DNA of 64,000 bases from Lautropia mirabilis (lineage in GTDB: Bacteria; Pseudomonadota; Gammaproteobacteria; Burkholderiales; Burkholderiaceae_B). Numbering within the stretch: position 1 is the stretch's first letter; each line of letters begins with the position of its first letter. This document shows, piece by piece, positions 34,219-43,818 of this stretch. The notes below the pieces were generated by a model. It was not told where the DNA came from. It saw only the letters and a program-made list of their open reading frames with translations, and did not search any database. The position numbers and the translations under genes were made by a program. The stretch covers positions 1 to 64,000 of the forward strand of contig CAMCOS010000007.1 in the NCBI GenBank assembly GCA_945876565.1. The letters are read 5' to 3'.

Positions 34219-36095
34219 GGCTCACCTCGTCTGCCCAGCAACAGCAGCAGGCGCCCGTAACCTGCAAGCCCGCGCGGAAACAAAAGCACCAACAACAAAA
34301 TCACTGACCCCAAGGCGGCGCGCCAGTAATCTGAATGCTGCGAGACCGTATCGGAGAGCCACACAAAGGTGGAGGCGCCCACCACGGGTCCAGCCAAAGT
34401 TTGCACGCCACCGAGCATGACCATCACCAGGCCATTGATCGATTGCGCCACCCCAAGCACGTCTGGTGCGATGCTGCCCTTGGAAAACGCAAACAAAGCA
34501 CCGGCCAGTCCAGCCACCGTGCCAGTCACCACAAATCCCATCCACTGGATGCGGTGGACATCGATGCCAATAGCCTGCGCCCGAATGGTAGAGTCCCGCG
34601 CAGCGCGCAGTGCATAGCCAAACGGCGAGAACAACACCCGGCGCAACACCCAGATGCCACCAGCCATACACCCCAGCGCAAGCCAATAGTAGGCTTGCGG
34701 CTCAGCCAGCCAATCCACAGGCCACAGCCCAATGATGCCATTGCTGCCGCCAGTGACCCCATCCCATTGAAATGCAATCGACCAGACGATCTGCGCAAAT
34801 GCTAGGGTCAGCATCGCTAGATACACCCCAGAGAGCCTGACACTGAACCAGCCAAACAGCAAAGCCCCCAGGGTCGCAGCCATTGGCGCTAGCACCAGCG
34901 CCCATGGCATGGGCAAGCCAGCCGATGTCACCAAGAGGGCAGCACCATAAGCACCCAAACCATAATAGGCCGCATGGCCAAACGAATGCATGCCAGCCGG
35001 GCCCATCAGCAAATGCAGACTGGCTGCAAACAAGACCGCCACGGCCATGTCCGTGGCAAGCACCACGACATACGGAAAGGCCTGACTCCACCATGGCAAG
35101 GCCGCGGCCACTGCCAGCATGAGCAGTGTGAGCGCGCTTTGCGCTGACGTTGGCAAACGCCACGGGTCTTCTGGATCGGCATAGGTCGATGCTGTCTGGG
35201 GTCTACCAAACAGCCCCCAGGGGCGCCAGATCAAAACCGCAGCCATCACCAGAAATTCGGCCACCAGCGTGAGCTTTGGAAACGCCAGCTCAACACCAAA
35301 GACGGTCACGACACCCAGCCAAATACAAAGCGCTTTAATCACACAAACCAGTACGGCAGCTACAAAGGCGCCGATCAATGAGCCCATGCCACCCACCACC
35401 ACCACCACAAACGCCGACCCCAGGATCGTGAGGTCAAGCTCCAGGCTTGCAGGTTCGCGTGGCAGTTGTAAAGCACCACCCAAACCCGCCAAGCCAGCGC
35501 CCAGCGCAAAGACTGCAGTAAAGAGCCACGCTTGATTGATCCCAAGTGCCGCCACCATTTCGCGGTCCTCAGTCGCCGCACGCACTGCCCGCCCCCAGGC
35601 AGTCTGGTGCATCAGCCACCACAGAGCGGCCAACACAGCTGGGCCAACCACCAGCAAAAACAACTCGTAAGCAGGAAAAGGCTGTCCGAGTAACAACACC
35701 GCGCCCTCCAGGCCCGGCGCCCTAGGTCCAAGCAACTCCTCTGGCCCCCAGACAATCAAAACCAGATCCTTGATCACCAAAACAATCGCAAACGTGGCCA
35801 ATAACTGAAACAGCTCTGGCGAGCGGTAGATGCGCCGCAGCAGCAGCATCTCCACCAAAGCGCCGAACAAACCGACCATGACAGCCGCCAGTGGCAAAGC
35901 CACCCAAAAACCCAGCGACCCGGTCAGCACTGAGACCAAGCTGTAGGCCAGATAAATGCCCAGCATAAAAAAAGAGCCATGCGCAAAATTCACAATGCGC
36001 ATGACCCCAAAAATGAGTGACAAGCCAACCGCCACTAAAAATAATGACGAAGCACTGGCCAGTCCGGTCAGTAATTGCAGCGCAAGGCCGCTCAA
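34215..36095 (-). CDS. Fused LivH-LivM ABC transporter permease
   Basis: This 626-aa membrane protein contains both permeases of a Liv transporter. Residues 1-295 are LivH-like, with GLSLIFGVMRIVNFAHGSFFMLG near 23-45 and VVVVGGMGSLIGAF near 232-245. Residues 325-626 are LivM-like, with LLMGPAGMHSFGHAAYYGLG and VMVMLGGVQTLAGPVVGA. The start codon is a TTG at 36095 with GGTGAAG upstream; no ATG or GTG fits the family N-terminus. It overlaps livG by 4 nt. The fusion would fix a 1:1 ratio of the two halves. Confidence 0.9.
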   Translation of the reverse strand: MSGLALQLLTGLASASSLFLVAVGLSLIFGVMRIVNFAHGSFFMLGIYLAYSLVSVLTGSLGFWVALPLAAVMVGLFGALVEMLLLRRIYRSPELFQLLATFAIVLVIKDLVLIVWGPEELLGPRAPGLEGAVLLLGQPFPAYELFLLVVGPAVLAALWWLMHQTAWGRAVRAATEDREMVAALGINQAWLFTAVFALGAGLAGLGGALQLPREPASLELDLTILGSAFVVVVVGGMGSLIGAFVAAVLVCVIKALCIWLGVVTVFGVELAFPKLTLVAEFLVMAAVLIWRPWGLFGRPQTASTYADPEDPWRLPTSAQSALTLLMLAVAAALPWWSQAFPYVVVLATDMAVAVLFAASLHLLMGPAGMHSFGHAAYYGLGAYGAALLVTSAGLPMPWALVLAPMAATLGALLFGWFSVRLSGVYLAMLTLAFAQIVWSIAFQWDGVTGGSNGIIGLWPVDWLAEPQAYYWLALGCMAGGIWVLRRVLFSPFGYALRAARDSTIRAQAIGIDVHRIQWMGFVVTGTVAGLAGALFAFSKGSIAPDVLGVAQSINGLVMVMLGGVQTLAGPVVGASTFVWLSDTVSQHSDYWRAALGSVILLLVLLFPRGLAGYGRLLLLLGRRGEP

Positions 36096-36163
36096 TTAAA
36101 CTTCACCAATTCAGCCTCACCAGCTCCACCACCCCAGTTTAAGCACAGCGACAGATAACAGCA

Positions 36164-37375
36164 TCACTGTGGCTTAGGACGCATGCCAGCGGCCTGCTCA
36201 CCGGGCGGCAATACATCGGCGCCGTCCACATACCGAAATCCGTCCATGACCCCTTGACCATCGACTAGCTTGGTGCGACCCACAAAGCTGCCCATGGTCG
36301 ACTGATGGTCTTCGGCCCGATAGGTGATTTCGCCAAACGGGGTTTCTACCTTCAACCCTTTGAAGGCCTGAATCAGCTTGTCAGTGTCAACGCTGCTGGC
36401 TTTCTCAATACCAGCGGCCAGCGACACGATGGTCGAGTAGCCAACAATAGAACCCAAGCGCGGGTAGTCATTGAACTTGTCTTGATAGGCTTTGAGAAAC
36501 GCTTGGTGCTCGGGCGTTTGGATGCCATACCAGGGGTAACCGGTCACCAACCAACCTTGGGGTGTTTCCGTTTTGAGGGGATCTAGATACTCGGGCTCGC
36601 CAGTTAACAGACTGACCACTTCAACCCCATTGAACAATCCGCGGGTATTGCCTTCACGTACAAACTTTGCCAAGTCCGCCGCGAACAGCATGTTAAAAAT
36701 CGCCTCTGGCTTGGCATCAGCCAAGGCTTGCGTGACGCTACCGGCATCGATTTTATTAAGCGGTGAAGCCTGCTCAGCCACAAACTCGATGTCGGGCTGC
36801 GCTGCCCGCATCAAAGCCTTAAATGTCTCTACCCCTGACTGACCATATTCGTAGTTGGGATAGACCAGTGCCCAGCGCTTTTTGTTCATCGCCACGGCTT
36901 CAGGCACGAGCATCGCCACCTGCATGTAGGTCGAAGGCCGAAGCCGGAAGGTATATTCGTTGCCCTGGCCCCACACCAATTTGTCGGTGAGCGGTTCGCT
37001 CGCCAGAAAAAACACCTTGCGCTGGCGCGCAAAGTCACTCACAGCCAAGCCAATGTGCGACAAAAACGTGCCCGCCAGCACATCGACCCGATCACGAGTA
37101 ACCAGGGCTTGTGCCACCCTCACCGCATCCCCAGGCGTGGCGCTGTCATCGCGCGTGATCAGTTCAAGTGGCCGACCAATGACGCCGCCTTTTGCGTTGA
37201 TTTGGTCTACCGCGAGTTCCATGCCTTTTTTGTAGGGCTCCAGAAACGCCGGCAGGGCTTTGTAACTGTTAATCTCACCAATACGAATGGGCGTCTGCGC
37301 CAAAGCCGCACCGGTGGCCAACACGGCCAACCCGGCCGAGACAGCAACCTTGACCTTGAAAATCATGCGAAACAC
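36164..37375 (-). CDS. Periplasmic substrate-binding protein of second Liv-type transporter
   Basis: This 403-aa type I periplasmic binding protein has a signal peptide (about residues 1-26, ending ATGAALA). The mature part begins QTPIRIGEINSYKALPAFLEPYKKGMELAVDQIN, as in amide, urea and amino-acid binding proteins. The GTG at 37375 is the preferred start: GGGAG lies 9 nt upstream, whereas the ATG three codons later is too far from it. It is 68 bp upstream of the LivHM fusion gene. A ureide or amide ligand is a guess from the nearby allantoate amidohydrolase. Confidence 0.88.
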   Translation of the reverse strand: MFRMIFKVKVAVSAGLAVLATGAALAQTPIRIGEINSYKALPAFLEPYKKGMELAVDQINAKGGVIGRPLELITRDDSATPGDAVRVAQALVTRDRVDVLAGTFLSHIGLAVSDFARQRKVFFLASEPLTDKLVWGQGNEYTFRLRPSTYMQVAMLVPEAVAMNKKRWALVYPNYEYGQSGVETFKALMRAAQPDIEFVAEQASPLNKIDAGSVTQALADAKPEAIFNMLFAADLAKFVREGNTRGLFNGVEVVSLLTGEPEYLDPLKTETPQGWLVTGYPWYGIQTPEHQAFLKAYQDKFNDYPRLGSIVGYSTIVSLAAGIEKASSVDTDKLIQAFKGLKVETPFGEITYRAEDHQSTMGSFVGRTKLVDGQGVMDGFRYVDGADVLPPGEQAAGMRPKPQ

Positions 37376-37459
37376 TTGATCTATCTCCCGAGTTGGCTGA
37401 GTTTTTAGCTAGCTGCCAAAGTTTGAGCGGTTAAAGTAAAGCCTTGATGAAAATCGAGT

Positions 37460-37479
37460 AATGTAGAGCTTGCTACATT
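37460..37479. promoter_or_regulatory. Palindrome upstream of fpr-tetR, candidate operator
   Basis: AATGTAG and CTACATT form a 7-bp inverted repeat with a 6-bp spacer, a size suited to a TetR-family dimer. A further TGTAG lies at 37484-37488. It sits between the divergent binding-protein gene and the fpr-tetR pair. Confidence 0.35.
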
Positions 37480-37512
37480 TCAGTGTAGACCGATGCCGCT
37501 TCGAGCGCAAGG

Positions 37513-37548
37513 TTCACCACATTGACCACATTCACCACCTTGATCACG
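37513..37548. repeat. 9-bp degenerate tandem repeat, four copies
   Basis: TTCACCACA, TTGACCACA, TTCACCACC and TTGATCACG follow one another without gaps in the spacer before the ferredoxin-NADP reductase gene. One copy contains a TTGACC, which could be mistaken for a -35. Confidence 0.75.
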
Positions 37549-37595
37549 ATTTTTCGATTTAATGACACAGCCCTTGGGCCTACTTGGAACGATTC

Positions 37596-38369
37596 ATGAC
37601 TGCATTTTGCGAGGAGCGCGTCTTAAGCGTTCACCACTGGACCGACCGACTTTTTTCATTCACCACCACCCGCGATACTTCGCTGCGCTTTAGCAACGGG
37701 CACTTCACCATGATTGGTTTGCGCGTCAATGACAAGCCACTGCTGCGCGCCTACAGCATCGCAAGCGCCAACTACCAAGAGCACTTGGAATTCTTCAGTA
37801 TCAAAGTGCCCGATGGACCACTAACCTCAAGACTGCAGCATATTAAGCCCGGCGACACTATCATCGTCGGTCGCAAACCCACCGGCACCCTGCTAATTGA
37901 CTATTTGTTGCCTGGCAAGCGCCTTTATCTGCTTGGCACTGGCACTGGGCTGGCGCCTTACTTGAGCATCGTGCGCGACCCGGAAACCTACGAGAAGTTT
38001 GAAGAAGTGGTCGTGGTGCATGGCGTGCGCGAGGTGGCTGAACTCGCCTATCGCGACCTTTTCACCCGCGAGCTACCAGCGCACGAGTTTTTAGGTGAAA
38101 TGGTGCGCGACAAACTGCACTACTACCCGACGGTAACACGAGAGCCATTCGAACACCAAGGTCGCATCACCGACCTGATCGAGTCGGGCAAGCTTTTTGA
38201 GGATCTCGGTGTGCCCGCACTCGACCCTGCCATCGATCGTGCCATGATTTGTGGCAGTCCGGCCATGCTTCGAGACTTGAAGGCCATGTTTGAAGCGCGT
38301 GGCTTTAAGGAAGGCAACACCACCAAGCCAGGTGACTTTGTGATCGAACGGGCATTTGCTGAACAGTGA
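37596..38369 (+). CDS. fpr: Ferredoxin-NADP+ reductase
   Basis: This 257-aa FAD enzyme moves electrons between NADPH and ferredoxin or flavodoxin. FAD contacts are in LLRAYSIASA near residues 49-58 and FFSIKVPDGPLTSRL near 66-80; NADP contacts are in LLGTGTGLAPYLSIVR near 108-123 and MICGSPAMLRDL. The C-terminus GDFVIERAFAEQ matches the bacterial subclass that includes the Azotobacter enzyme. ATG 37596 is chosen over a TTG four codons upstream. It overlaps a TetR gene by 4 nt, so this regulator is co-translated and may control oxidative-stress or iron-sulphur supply. Confidence 0.92.
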   Translation: MTAFCEERVLSVHHWTDRLFSFTTTRDTSLRFSNGHFTMIGLRVNDKPLLRAYSIASANYQEHLEFFSIKVPDGPLTSRLQHIKPGDTIIVGRKPTGTLLIDYLLPGKRLYLLGTGTGLAPYLSIVRDPETYEKFEEVVVVHGVREVAELAYRDLFTRELPAHEFLGEMVRDKLHYYPTVTREPFEHQGRITDLIESGKLFEDLGVPALDPAIDRAMICGSPAMLRDLKAMFEARGFKEGNTTKPGDFVIERAFAEQ

Positions 38370-39007
38370 ACCAGCCCATCGGTCGCGCACCACGTCAAGT
38401 CAGAGCGCAAGACACGCGCACCAGTCTCTTGCAAGCTGCTGTCTCCGTATTTGCCGAGTCTGGCCTGCACGGCGGCAGCGTCTCCAAGATTGCCAGGCTC
38501 GCTAAATCACACGACCGCATGATCTATTACTACTTCGGCAGCAAAGAAGGGTTGTTTATCGCCACGCTCGAAGAGATATACAGACAATACAACGAGGCTG
38601 AAGCTTCGGTTGAACTCGACCTTAATCGACCCGTGCAGGCACTAAAGTCAGCCGTGATATTTTTTGTGCGCTATTTCCGTGACCACCCAGAGTTTGTAAC
38701 AGTGCTCAATAGTGAGAACCTGCATCGCGGCAAACACATTAGCCAATCATTGCTCGCTAGTCAGTTCTCTAAACCCGCCATCGGATTGGTGCAGCGCGCG
38801 CTCGCGGCTGGCCAGGCCAGTGGTGAGTTTCGCGCCGAAGTGTCCTCTAGGGACATTTATGTCATGATTTCGGCCATGGGTTACTTTTACCAGTCGAATC
38901 AACACACGCTATCGGCGTTCTTGGGTGAGCAGATCAATGAGCCCCGACTGTTTAATCAGTGGGAAGGATTTGTGATCGAAGCGGTACTGCGCACAGTACA
39001 AAGCTGA
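38366..39007 (+). CDS. TetR/AcrR family transcriptional regulator
   Basis: This 213-aa regulator has the TetR helix-turn-helix near residues 17-62: TSLLQAAVSVFAESGLHGGSVSKIARLAKSHDRMIYYYFGSKEGLF. The C-terminal part is a helical ligand or dimer domain with a TetR_C-like NSENLHRGKHISQS segment. The start is a GTG at 38366 overlapping the fpr stop (GTGA). Autoregulation through a palindrome at 37460-37479 is possible. The inducer is unknown. Confidence 0.9.
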   Translation: MNQPIGRAPRQVRAQDTRTSLLQAAVSVFAESGLHGGSVSKIARLAKSHDRMIYYYFGSKEGLFIATLEEIYRQYNEAEASVELDLNRPVQALKSAVIFFVRYFRDHPEFVTVLNSENLHRGKHISQSLLASQFSKPAIGLVQRALAAGQASGEFRAEVSSRDIYVMISAMGYFYQSNQHTLSAFLGEQINEPRLFNQWEGFVIEAVLRTVQS

Positions 39008-39022
39008 CCCGAACAAGCCAGC

Positions 39023-39078
39023 AACTGAACAGCCGCAACTGAACAGCCGCAACTGAACAGCCACAACTAGACAACCAC
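39023..39078. repeat. 14-bp tandem repeat, four copies
   Basis: AACTGAACAGCCGC is present in two exact copies, a third with one change and a fourth more diverged. It fills the spacer between tetR and the histidine phosphatase gene and ends 5 nt before its ATG. Confidence 0.9.
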
Positions 39079-39083
39079 CACAC

Positions 39084-39743
39084 ATGAGCACTGAATTTCT
39101 GATCGTACGCCACGGGCAAACCCCCTGGAATGTTGAGCGCCGTATCCAAGGCTGGCGCGACATTGATCTAAACCAGCATGGACGTGATCAGGCAGAGCAG
39201 CTCGCCACTTATCTAGCCAAGCACGACGGTCGACACAGCCCCTTACATGCCATTTACAGCAGCGATCTGGCGCGCGCTCGAGAAACCGCCCAGGCGGTGG
39301 CCAACCGGCTAAACCTGTCGGTTGAACAAATTCAAGGCGTGCGTGAGCGCAACTACGGCATTCTCGAAGGCGTTCTATTCGATCACATGCACGACCATCA
39401 CCCTGAAGTCGCCCGCATCTGGCAGTCGCGTGATCCCGATGGCATCATTCCCGAGGGAGAAACGCTGCGGACATTTCACGCGCGTGTAACCCAATCGCTT
39501 GAAGCCTTGGCCGCGCGACATCCGCAAGAACGTGTACTGGTAGTCACCCACGGTGGTGCCATGGACATCATCTGGCGCGCTGCCACCGGTGAGCCCATTG
39601 ATGCGCCGCGTAAAACTGTTTTTTTAAACGCCAGCATTAACCGAATACAGATTACGGCAGACGATCGTGGGTTTGAGTGGTCACTGCTCGATTGGGGAGA
39701 CGTGCGCCACCTGCAAAGCTCAGACAACGATGCTGTTGCCTAG
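39084..39743 (+). CDS. Histidine phosphatase family protein (phosphoglycerate mutase-like)
   Basis: This 219-aa protein has the LIVRHGQTPWNVERRIQGW motif with the catalytic His near residue 10, the second active-site region YSSDLARARETAQAV, the acid in RERNYGILEG and the C-terminal VVTHGGAMDI with the second His. These fit the histidine phosphatase superfamily, near GpmB/CobC-type cofactor-independent-looking phosphatases. True mutase activity cannot be claimed. It follows tetR after the tandem repeat and converges with the SDR gene. Confidence 0.88.
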   Translation: MSTEFLIVRHGQTPWNVERRIQGWRDIDLNQHGRDQAEQLATYLAKHDGRHSPLHAIYSSDLARARETAQAVANRLNLSVEQIQGVRERNYGILEGVLFDHMHDHHPEVARIWQSRDPDGIIPEGETLRTFHARVTQSLEALAARHPQERVLVVTHGGAMDIIWRAATGEPIDAPRKTVFLNASINRIQITADDRGFEWSLLDWGDVRHLQSSDNDAVA

Positions 39744-39780
39744 GCTGCCAGCGTTATAAGGGTGACTCCTACGCCCCCTT

Positions 39781-40545
39781 TCAATCTGATTGATTTCGCC
39801 TGGGCTTGCGTGGTGCATTCATAGCCAGACGATCATAAAGCCAGGGTGGCAGCCACTTCATGATTCTTGCCGCGATGGCCATCTGCCAGGGAATCACGGC
39901 GTACCGTCGCTTGGCATCAATCGCTTTGGCGGCCCGCTTCGCGAACTCATCTGTGTTGAGTAGAAATGGCATGCCATAGGGGTTTTTGGCGGTCATCTCA
40001 CTTTTAACGTACCCAGGTGCTACGGTCACCACATCAATGCCGCGGGGCTTAAGCTCCAAGCGCAGGCTCTCGCAATAGGTTGCCACCGCCGACTTTGATG
40101 CGCAGTAGGCACCGGCACCGGGCAAACCACGCACCCCGGCCACGCTCGCAATGCCCACTAGCGTGCCTGACCCTTGCTGCGCCATGACCGGGATAAACGG
40201 CTCAAATGTTGCCACCATGGCTAACACGTTGATGTCGAAGATATCTTTGAACACATCAAAGTCTTCATCGAACTCCGTTAAGGTACCAGCGCTCACACCC
40301 GCGTTGGCAATCACCATATCAACTGTTCCAACTTGCTCAATAAATTTTGCCGCAGCGACACGCAAGGCCGTGCGGTCACGGACATCGACGCAATAGATAT
40401 AAACACGGCCAGGCAGATCCTGGGCCAGGCGCTCTAGCCGATCACCACGGCGAGCGACCAAGCCCAATGGATGGCCAAGGTTGGCATAGTGTCTGGCAAG
40501 CGCCAGACCAATTCCGCTAGAAGCGCCGGTAATAAATACTGCCAC
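39781..40545 (-). CDS. Short-chain dehydrogenase/reductase
   Basis: This 254-aa SDR has the cofactor motif TGASSGIG near residues 6-13, NAGVSAG near 81-87, and the catalytic Ser, Tyr and Lys in ASVAGVRGLPGAGAYCASK near 135-153. The C-terminus has a hydrophobic stretch and a basic tail (PRKPRRNQ). The start is placed at GTG 40545, with GAGAGG 9 nt upstream; another GTG at 40551 is close to that site. It starts 23 nt after the carB stop on the same strand, so it may be read from the car operon, although no metabolic link is obvious. Confidence 0.85.
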   Translation of the reverse strand: MAVFITGASSGIGLALARHYANLGHPLGLVARRGDRLERLAQDLPGRVYIYCVDVRDRTALRVAAAKFIEQVGTVDMVIANAGVSAGTLTEFDEDFDVFKDIFDINVLAMVATFEPFIPVMAQQGSGTLVGIASVAGVRGLPGAGAYCASKSAVATYCESLRLELKPRGIDVVTVAPGYVKSEMTAKNPYGMPFLLNTDEFAKRAAKAIDAKRRYAVIPWQMAIAARIMKWLPPWLYDRLAMNAPRKPRRNQSD

Positions 40546-40568
40546 GTTCACCGGCCTCTCACGGACAA

Positions 40569-43500
40569 CTAGCCTTTGAGCGACTCGTGCAAGCTTTGCA
40601 GTGAATACACCTGCAAACCCTTGCCGTGACGCAGATAGTGCATGCCCTGCACCGCTGCCCAAGCACCTGCAATCGTGGTGTAGTACGTCACGCGATTGGC
40701 CAAGGCCTGGGTGCGAATCGCACGTGAGTCGGCAATTGCGTTGCGGCGCTCTTCAACCGTGTTGATCACAAGCCCCACTTCGCCGTCATTCTTCAACAGG
40801 TCAACCACGTGCGGGCGGCCCTCGGTCACCTTATTGACAGCGACAACCTCGATGCCCGCCTCTTTGATCAACGCCGCTGTGCCGCGCGTGGCTACGATGC
40901 TGAAGCCAAGATCAGACAGCATGCGGGCGATTTCAACGGCACGCGGCTTGTCTTGTTGCTTGACGCTAATGAAGACACGGCCTGACTCGGGTAGCTTAAC
41001 GCTGGCTGCCATCTGCGACTTCACAAACGCCTCCGCAAAGCTCTCGCCCACGCCCATCACTTCGCCCGTGGACTTCATTTCCGGACCAAGAATCGTGTCA
41101 ACACCCGGAAACTTCACAAATGGGAACACCGCCTCTTTGACCGAGAAGTACTTCGGCACGACCTCTTGGGTCAAACCTTGTTCATCAAACGAGCGACCAG
41201 CCATGGCGCGTGCGGCAATCTTGGCCAATTGCAAGCCCGTGGCTTTGGAGACGAACGGCACCGTGCGTGAAGCACGCGGATTGACTTCCAAGACGTACAC
41301 ATCACCGCCTTGGACCGCAAACTGAACGTTCATGAGCCCGTTAACCTTCAAAGCACGCGCCATGGCCGCTGTTTGGCGCTTGATCTCCTCGATCGTCTCA
41401 CTTGGCAGTGAGTATGGTGGCAAACAACAAGCCGAATCACCTGAGTGAACGCCAGCCTGCTCGATGTGCTCCATCACCCCGCCGATAAAAACGCGGTGGC
41501 CATCACACAGGCAATCCACATCCACTTCGATTGCATCGTTTAAGAATCGGTCAAGCAACACAGGCGAATCATTACTGACTTTGACAGCCTCGCGCATGTA
41601 ACGCTCTAGGTCGGTCTGCTCGTGCACGATCTCCATGGCACGACCACCGAGCACGTAGCTCGGACGCACGACCAAGGGATAACCAATGTCTTGGGCATGC
41701 GCAAGCGCTTCATCTTGCGTTCTGGCGGTTCGGTTGGCCGGTTGGCGCAAACCTAGCTTTTGCAAAAGCTTCTGGAACCGCTCTCGATCTTCCGCCATGT
41801 CGATCGAGTCAGGGCTCGTGCCAATGATTGGCACGCCATTGGCCTCAAGCGCACGGGCCAGTTTCAGTGGGGTTTGCCCACCGTACTGGACAATCATGCC
41901 CACTGGATTTTCTTTGTGCACAATCTCCAGCACGTCTTCAAGCGTCAATGGCTCGAAATACAAACGATCCGACGTGTCATAGTCAGTCGAGACTGTCTCA
42001 GGGTTGCAATTGACCATGATGGTCTCAAACCCGTCTTCACGCAATGCCAAGGCCGCATGCACACAGCAGTAGTCAAACTCAATGCCCTGACCAATCCGGT
42101 TTGGACCGCCACCAAGCACCATGATCTTGCGCTTGTCAGTGGGGTGGGCTTCACATTCCTCTTCATAGGTCGAGTACATGTAGGCCGTGTTGGTTGCAAA
42201 TTCGGCCGCGCAAGTATCCACGCGCTTGTAGACCGGGCGCACGCCATGATGATGACGCAGCTTGCGTATCTCAGCTTCCGTGGTGTCAAGCAAAAACGCG
42301 AGCCGGCGATCAGAGAAACCACGACGCTTCAGTTGCCAGAGAGTGTCACGGTCTAGATCGGATAGTGTGCGCTGCTCTAAGGCGAGCTCGATATCAACAA
42401 TCTCTTGAATCTGGGCAAGAAACCAAGGATCGATCTTGGTGAGCTGATGCACTTCATCCAGCGTAAATCCCTGAGCAAACGCATCACCCACGTACCAAAT
42501 ACGCTCGGGGCCTGGCTCACCCAACTCGACCTGTATGGTTTCCCGGTCGGTTGTCATCTGGTTCAAGCCATCGACACCGATTTCCAGGCCACGCATGGCC
42601 TTTTGCAGGGACTCCTGGAACGTGCGACCCATGGCCATCACCTCACCGACCGACTTCATTTGGGTGGTCAAGCGGGCATCAGCCTGCGGAAACTTCTCAA
42701 AGGCAAATCGGGGGATTTTAGTGACCACGTAATCGATAGTTGGTTCAAACGACGCGGGGGTGGCACCGCCTGTAATCTCATTGCTAAGCTCATCAAGCGT
42801 ATAGCCAACAGCCAAACGCGCCGCAACTTTCGCAATCGGGAACCCGGTAGCCTTGGACGCGAGTGCCGAGGAGCGCGAGACTCGCGGATTCATTTCAATG
42901 ACGATTAAACGCCCATTGTCTGGGTTCACAGCAAACTGCACGTTTGAGCCGCCGGTGTCTACCCCGATTTCGCGCAAGACAGCGATCGAAGCGTCACGCA
43001 TGATCTGGTATTCCTTGTCCGTCAGCGTCTGCGCAGGCGCAACCGTGATGGAGTCACCCGTGTGAACACCCATGGGGTCAAGGTTTTCGATTGAACACAC
43101 AATAATGCAGTTATCTGCACGATCACGCACAACCTCCATCTCGTACTCTTTCCACCCGAGCAGCGACTCTTCAATGAGCAACTCATTGGTGGGCGATGCC
43201 TCGAGACCACGCCGGCAAATGGTTTCAAACTCTTCGGCGTTGTACGCGATACCACCACCTGAACCACCGAGCGTAAAGCTCGGACGGATCACCATCGGAA
43301 AGCCAATTGATCCGGTTTCCTCTGCAATGAGGCGCTGCACAGCCAACGCTTGTTCCATGCTGTGGGCCACGCCTGACTTGGCGGACTCCAGACCAATGGC
43401 CGACATGGCGTTTTTGAATTTCTGACGGTCTTCGGCTTTTTCGATTGCATGCGCGTTGGCACCAATCATCTCCAAGCCATACTTTTCCAACACCCCGTGG

Positions 43501-43811
43501 CGCTCGAGATCAAGCGCACAGTTCAAGGCGGTCTGCCCACCCATCGTAGGCAGCAATGCATCGGGCCGCTCGCGCTCGATGATTTTTTCCACAGCCTGCC
43601 AGGTGATGGGCTCAATGTAGGTCACGTCCGCCGTTTCAGGGTCGGTCATGATGGTCGCAGGGTTGCTGTTGACCAGAATGGTTCGATAACCTTCTGCTTT
43701 CAAGGCTTTACACGCCTGGGCACCGGAGTAATCAAACTCGCAGGCCTGGCCGATGATGATAGGACCGGCGCCAATGATCAGAATGCTTTTTATGTCAGTA
43801 CGTTTGGGCAT
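40569..43811 (-). CDS. carB: Carbamoyl-phosphate synthase large subunit
   Basis: This 1080-aa protein has the expected duplicated ATP-grasp halves: [27 protein letters not shown] at the start and the second-half [26 protein letters not shown] near residue 565, plus a C-terminal MGS-like allosteric domain (about 945-1080). It makes carbamoyl phosphate for arginine and pyrimidine synthesis from bicarbonate, ATP and ammonia from CarA. It begins 7 nt after the carA stop, so the two are an operon. No odd residues or breaks are visible. Confidence 0.98.
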   Translation of the reverse strand: MPKRTDIKSILIIGAGPIIIGQACEFDYSGAQACKALKAEGYRTILVNSNPATIMTDPETADVTYIEPITWQAVEKIIERERPDALLPTMGGQTALNCALDLERHGVLEKYGLEMIGANAHAIEKAEDRQKFKNAMSAIGLESAKSGVAHSMEQALAVQRLIAEETGSIGFPMVIRPSFTLGGSGGGIAYNAEEFETICRRGLEASPTNELLIEESLLGWKEYEMEVVRDRADNCIIVCSIENLDPMGVHTGDSITVAPAQTLTDKEYQIMRDASIAVLREIGVDTGGSNVQFAVNPDNGRLIVIEMNPRVSRSSALASKATGFPIAKVAARLAVGYTLDELSNEITGGATPASFEPTIDYVVTKIPRFAFEKFPQADARLTTQMKSVGEVMAMGRTFQESLQKAMRGLEIGVDGLNQMTTDRETIQVELGEPGPERIWYVGDAFAQGFTLDEVHQLTKIDPWFLAQIQEIVDIELALEQRTLSDLDRDTLWQLKRRGFSDRRLAFLLDTTEAEIRKLRHHHGVRPVYKRVDTCAAEFATNTAYMYSTYEEECEAHPTDKRKIMVLGGGPNRIGQGIEFDYCCVHAALALREDGFETIMVNCNPETVSTDYDTSDRLYFEPLTLEDVLEIVHKENPVGMIVQYGGQTPLKLARALEANGVPIIGTSPDSIDMAEDRERFQKLLQKLGLRQPANRTARTQDEALAHAQDIGYPLVVRPSYVLGGRAMEIVHEQTDLERYMREAVKVSNDSPVLLDRFLNDAIEVDVDCLCDGHRVFIGGVMEHIEQAGVHSGDSACCLPPYSLPSETIEEIKRQTAAMARALKVNGLMNVQFAVQGGDVYVLEVNPRASRTVPFVSKATGLQLAKIAARAMAGRSFDEQGLTQEVVPKYFSVKEAVFPFVKFPGVDTILGPEMKSTGEVMGVGESFAEAFVKSQMAASVKLPESGRVFISVKQQDKPRAVEIARMLSDLGFSIVATRGTAALIKEAGIEVVAVNKVTEGRPHVVDLLKNDGEVGLVINTVEERRNAIADSRAIRTQALANRVTYYTTIAGAWAAVQGMHYLRHGKGLQVYSLQSLHESLKG

Positions 43812-43818
43812 GAGCTAC

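Noticed and set aside
40696-41325. Long open frame on the plus strand opposite carB
   Set aside because: It is a codon-usage shadow of carB: Ser/Thr/Pro-rich and low in recognisable motifs, with no ribosome binding site.
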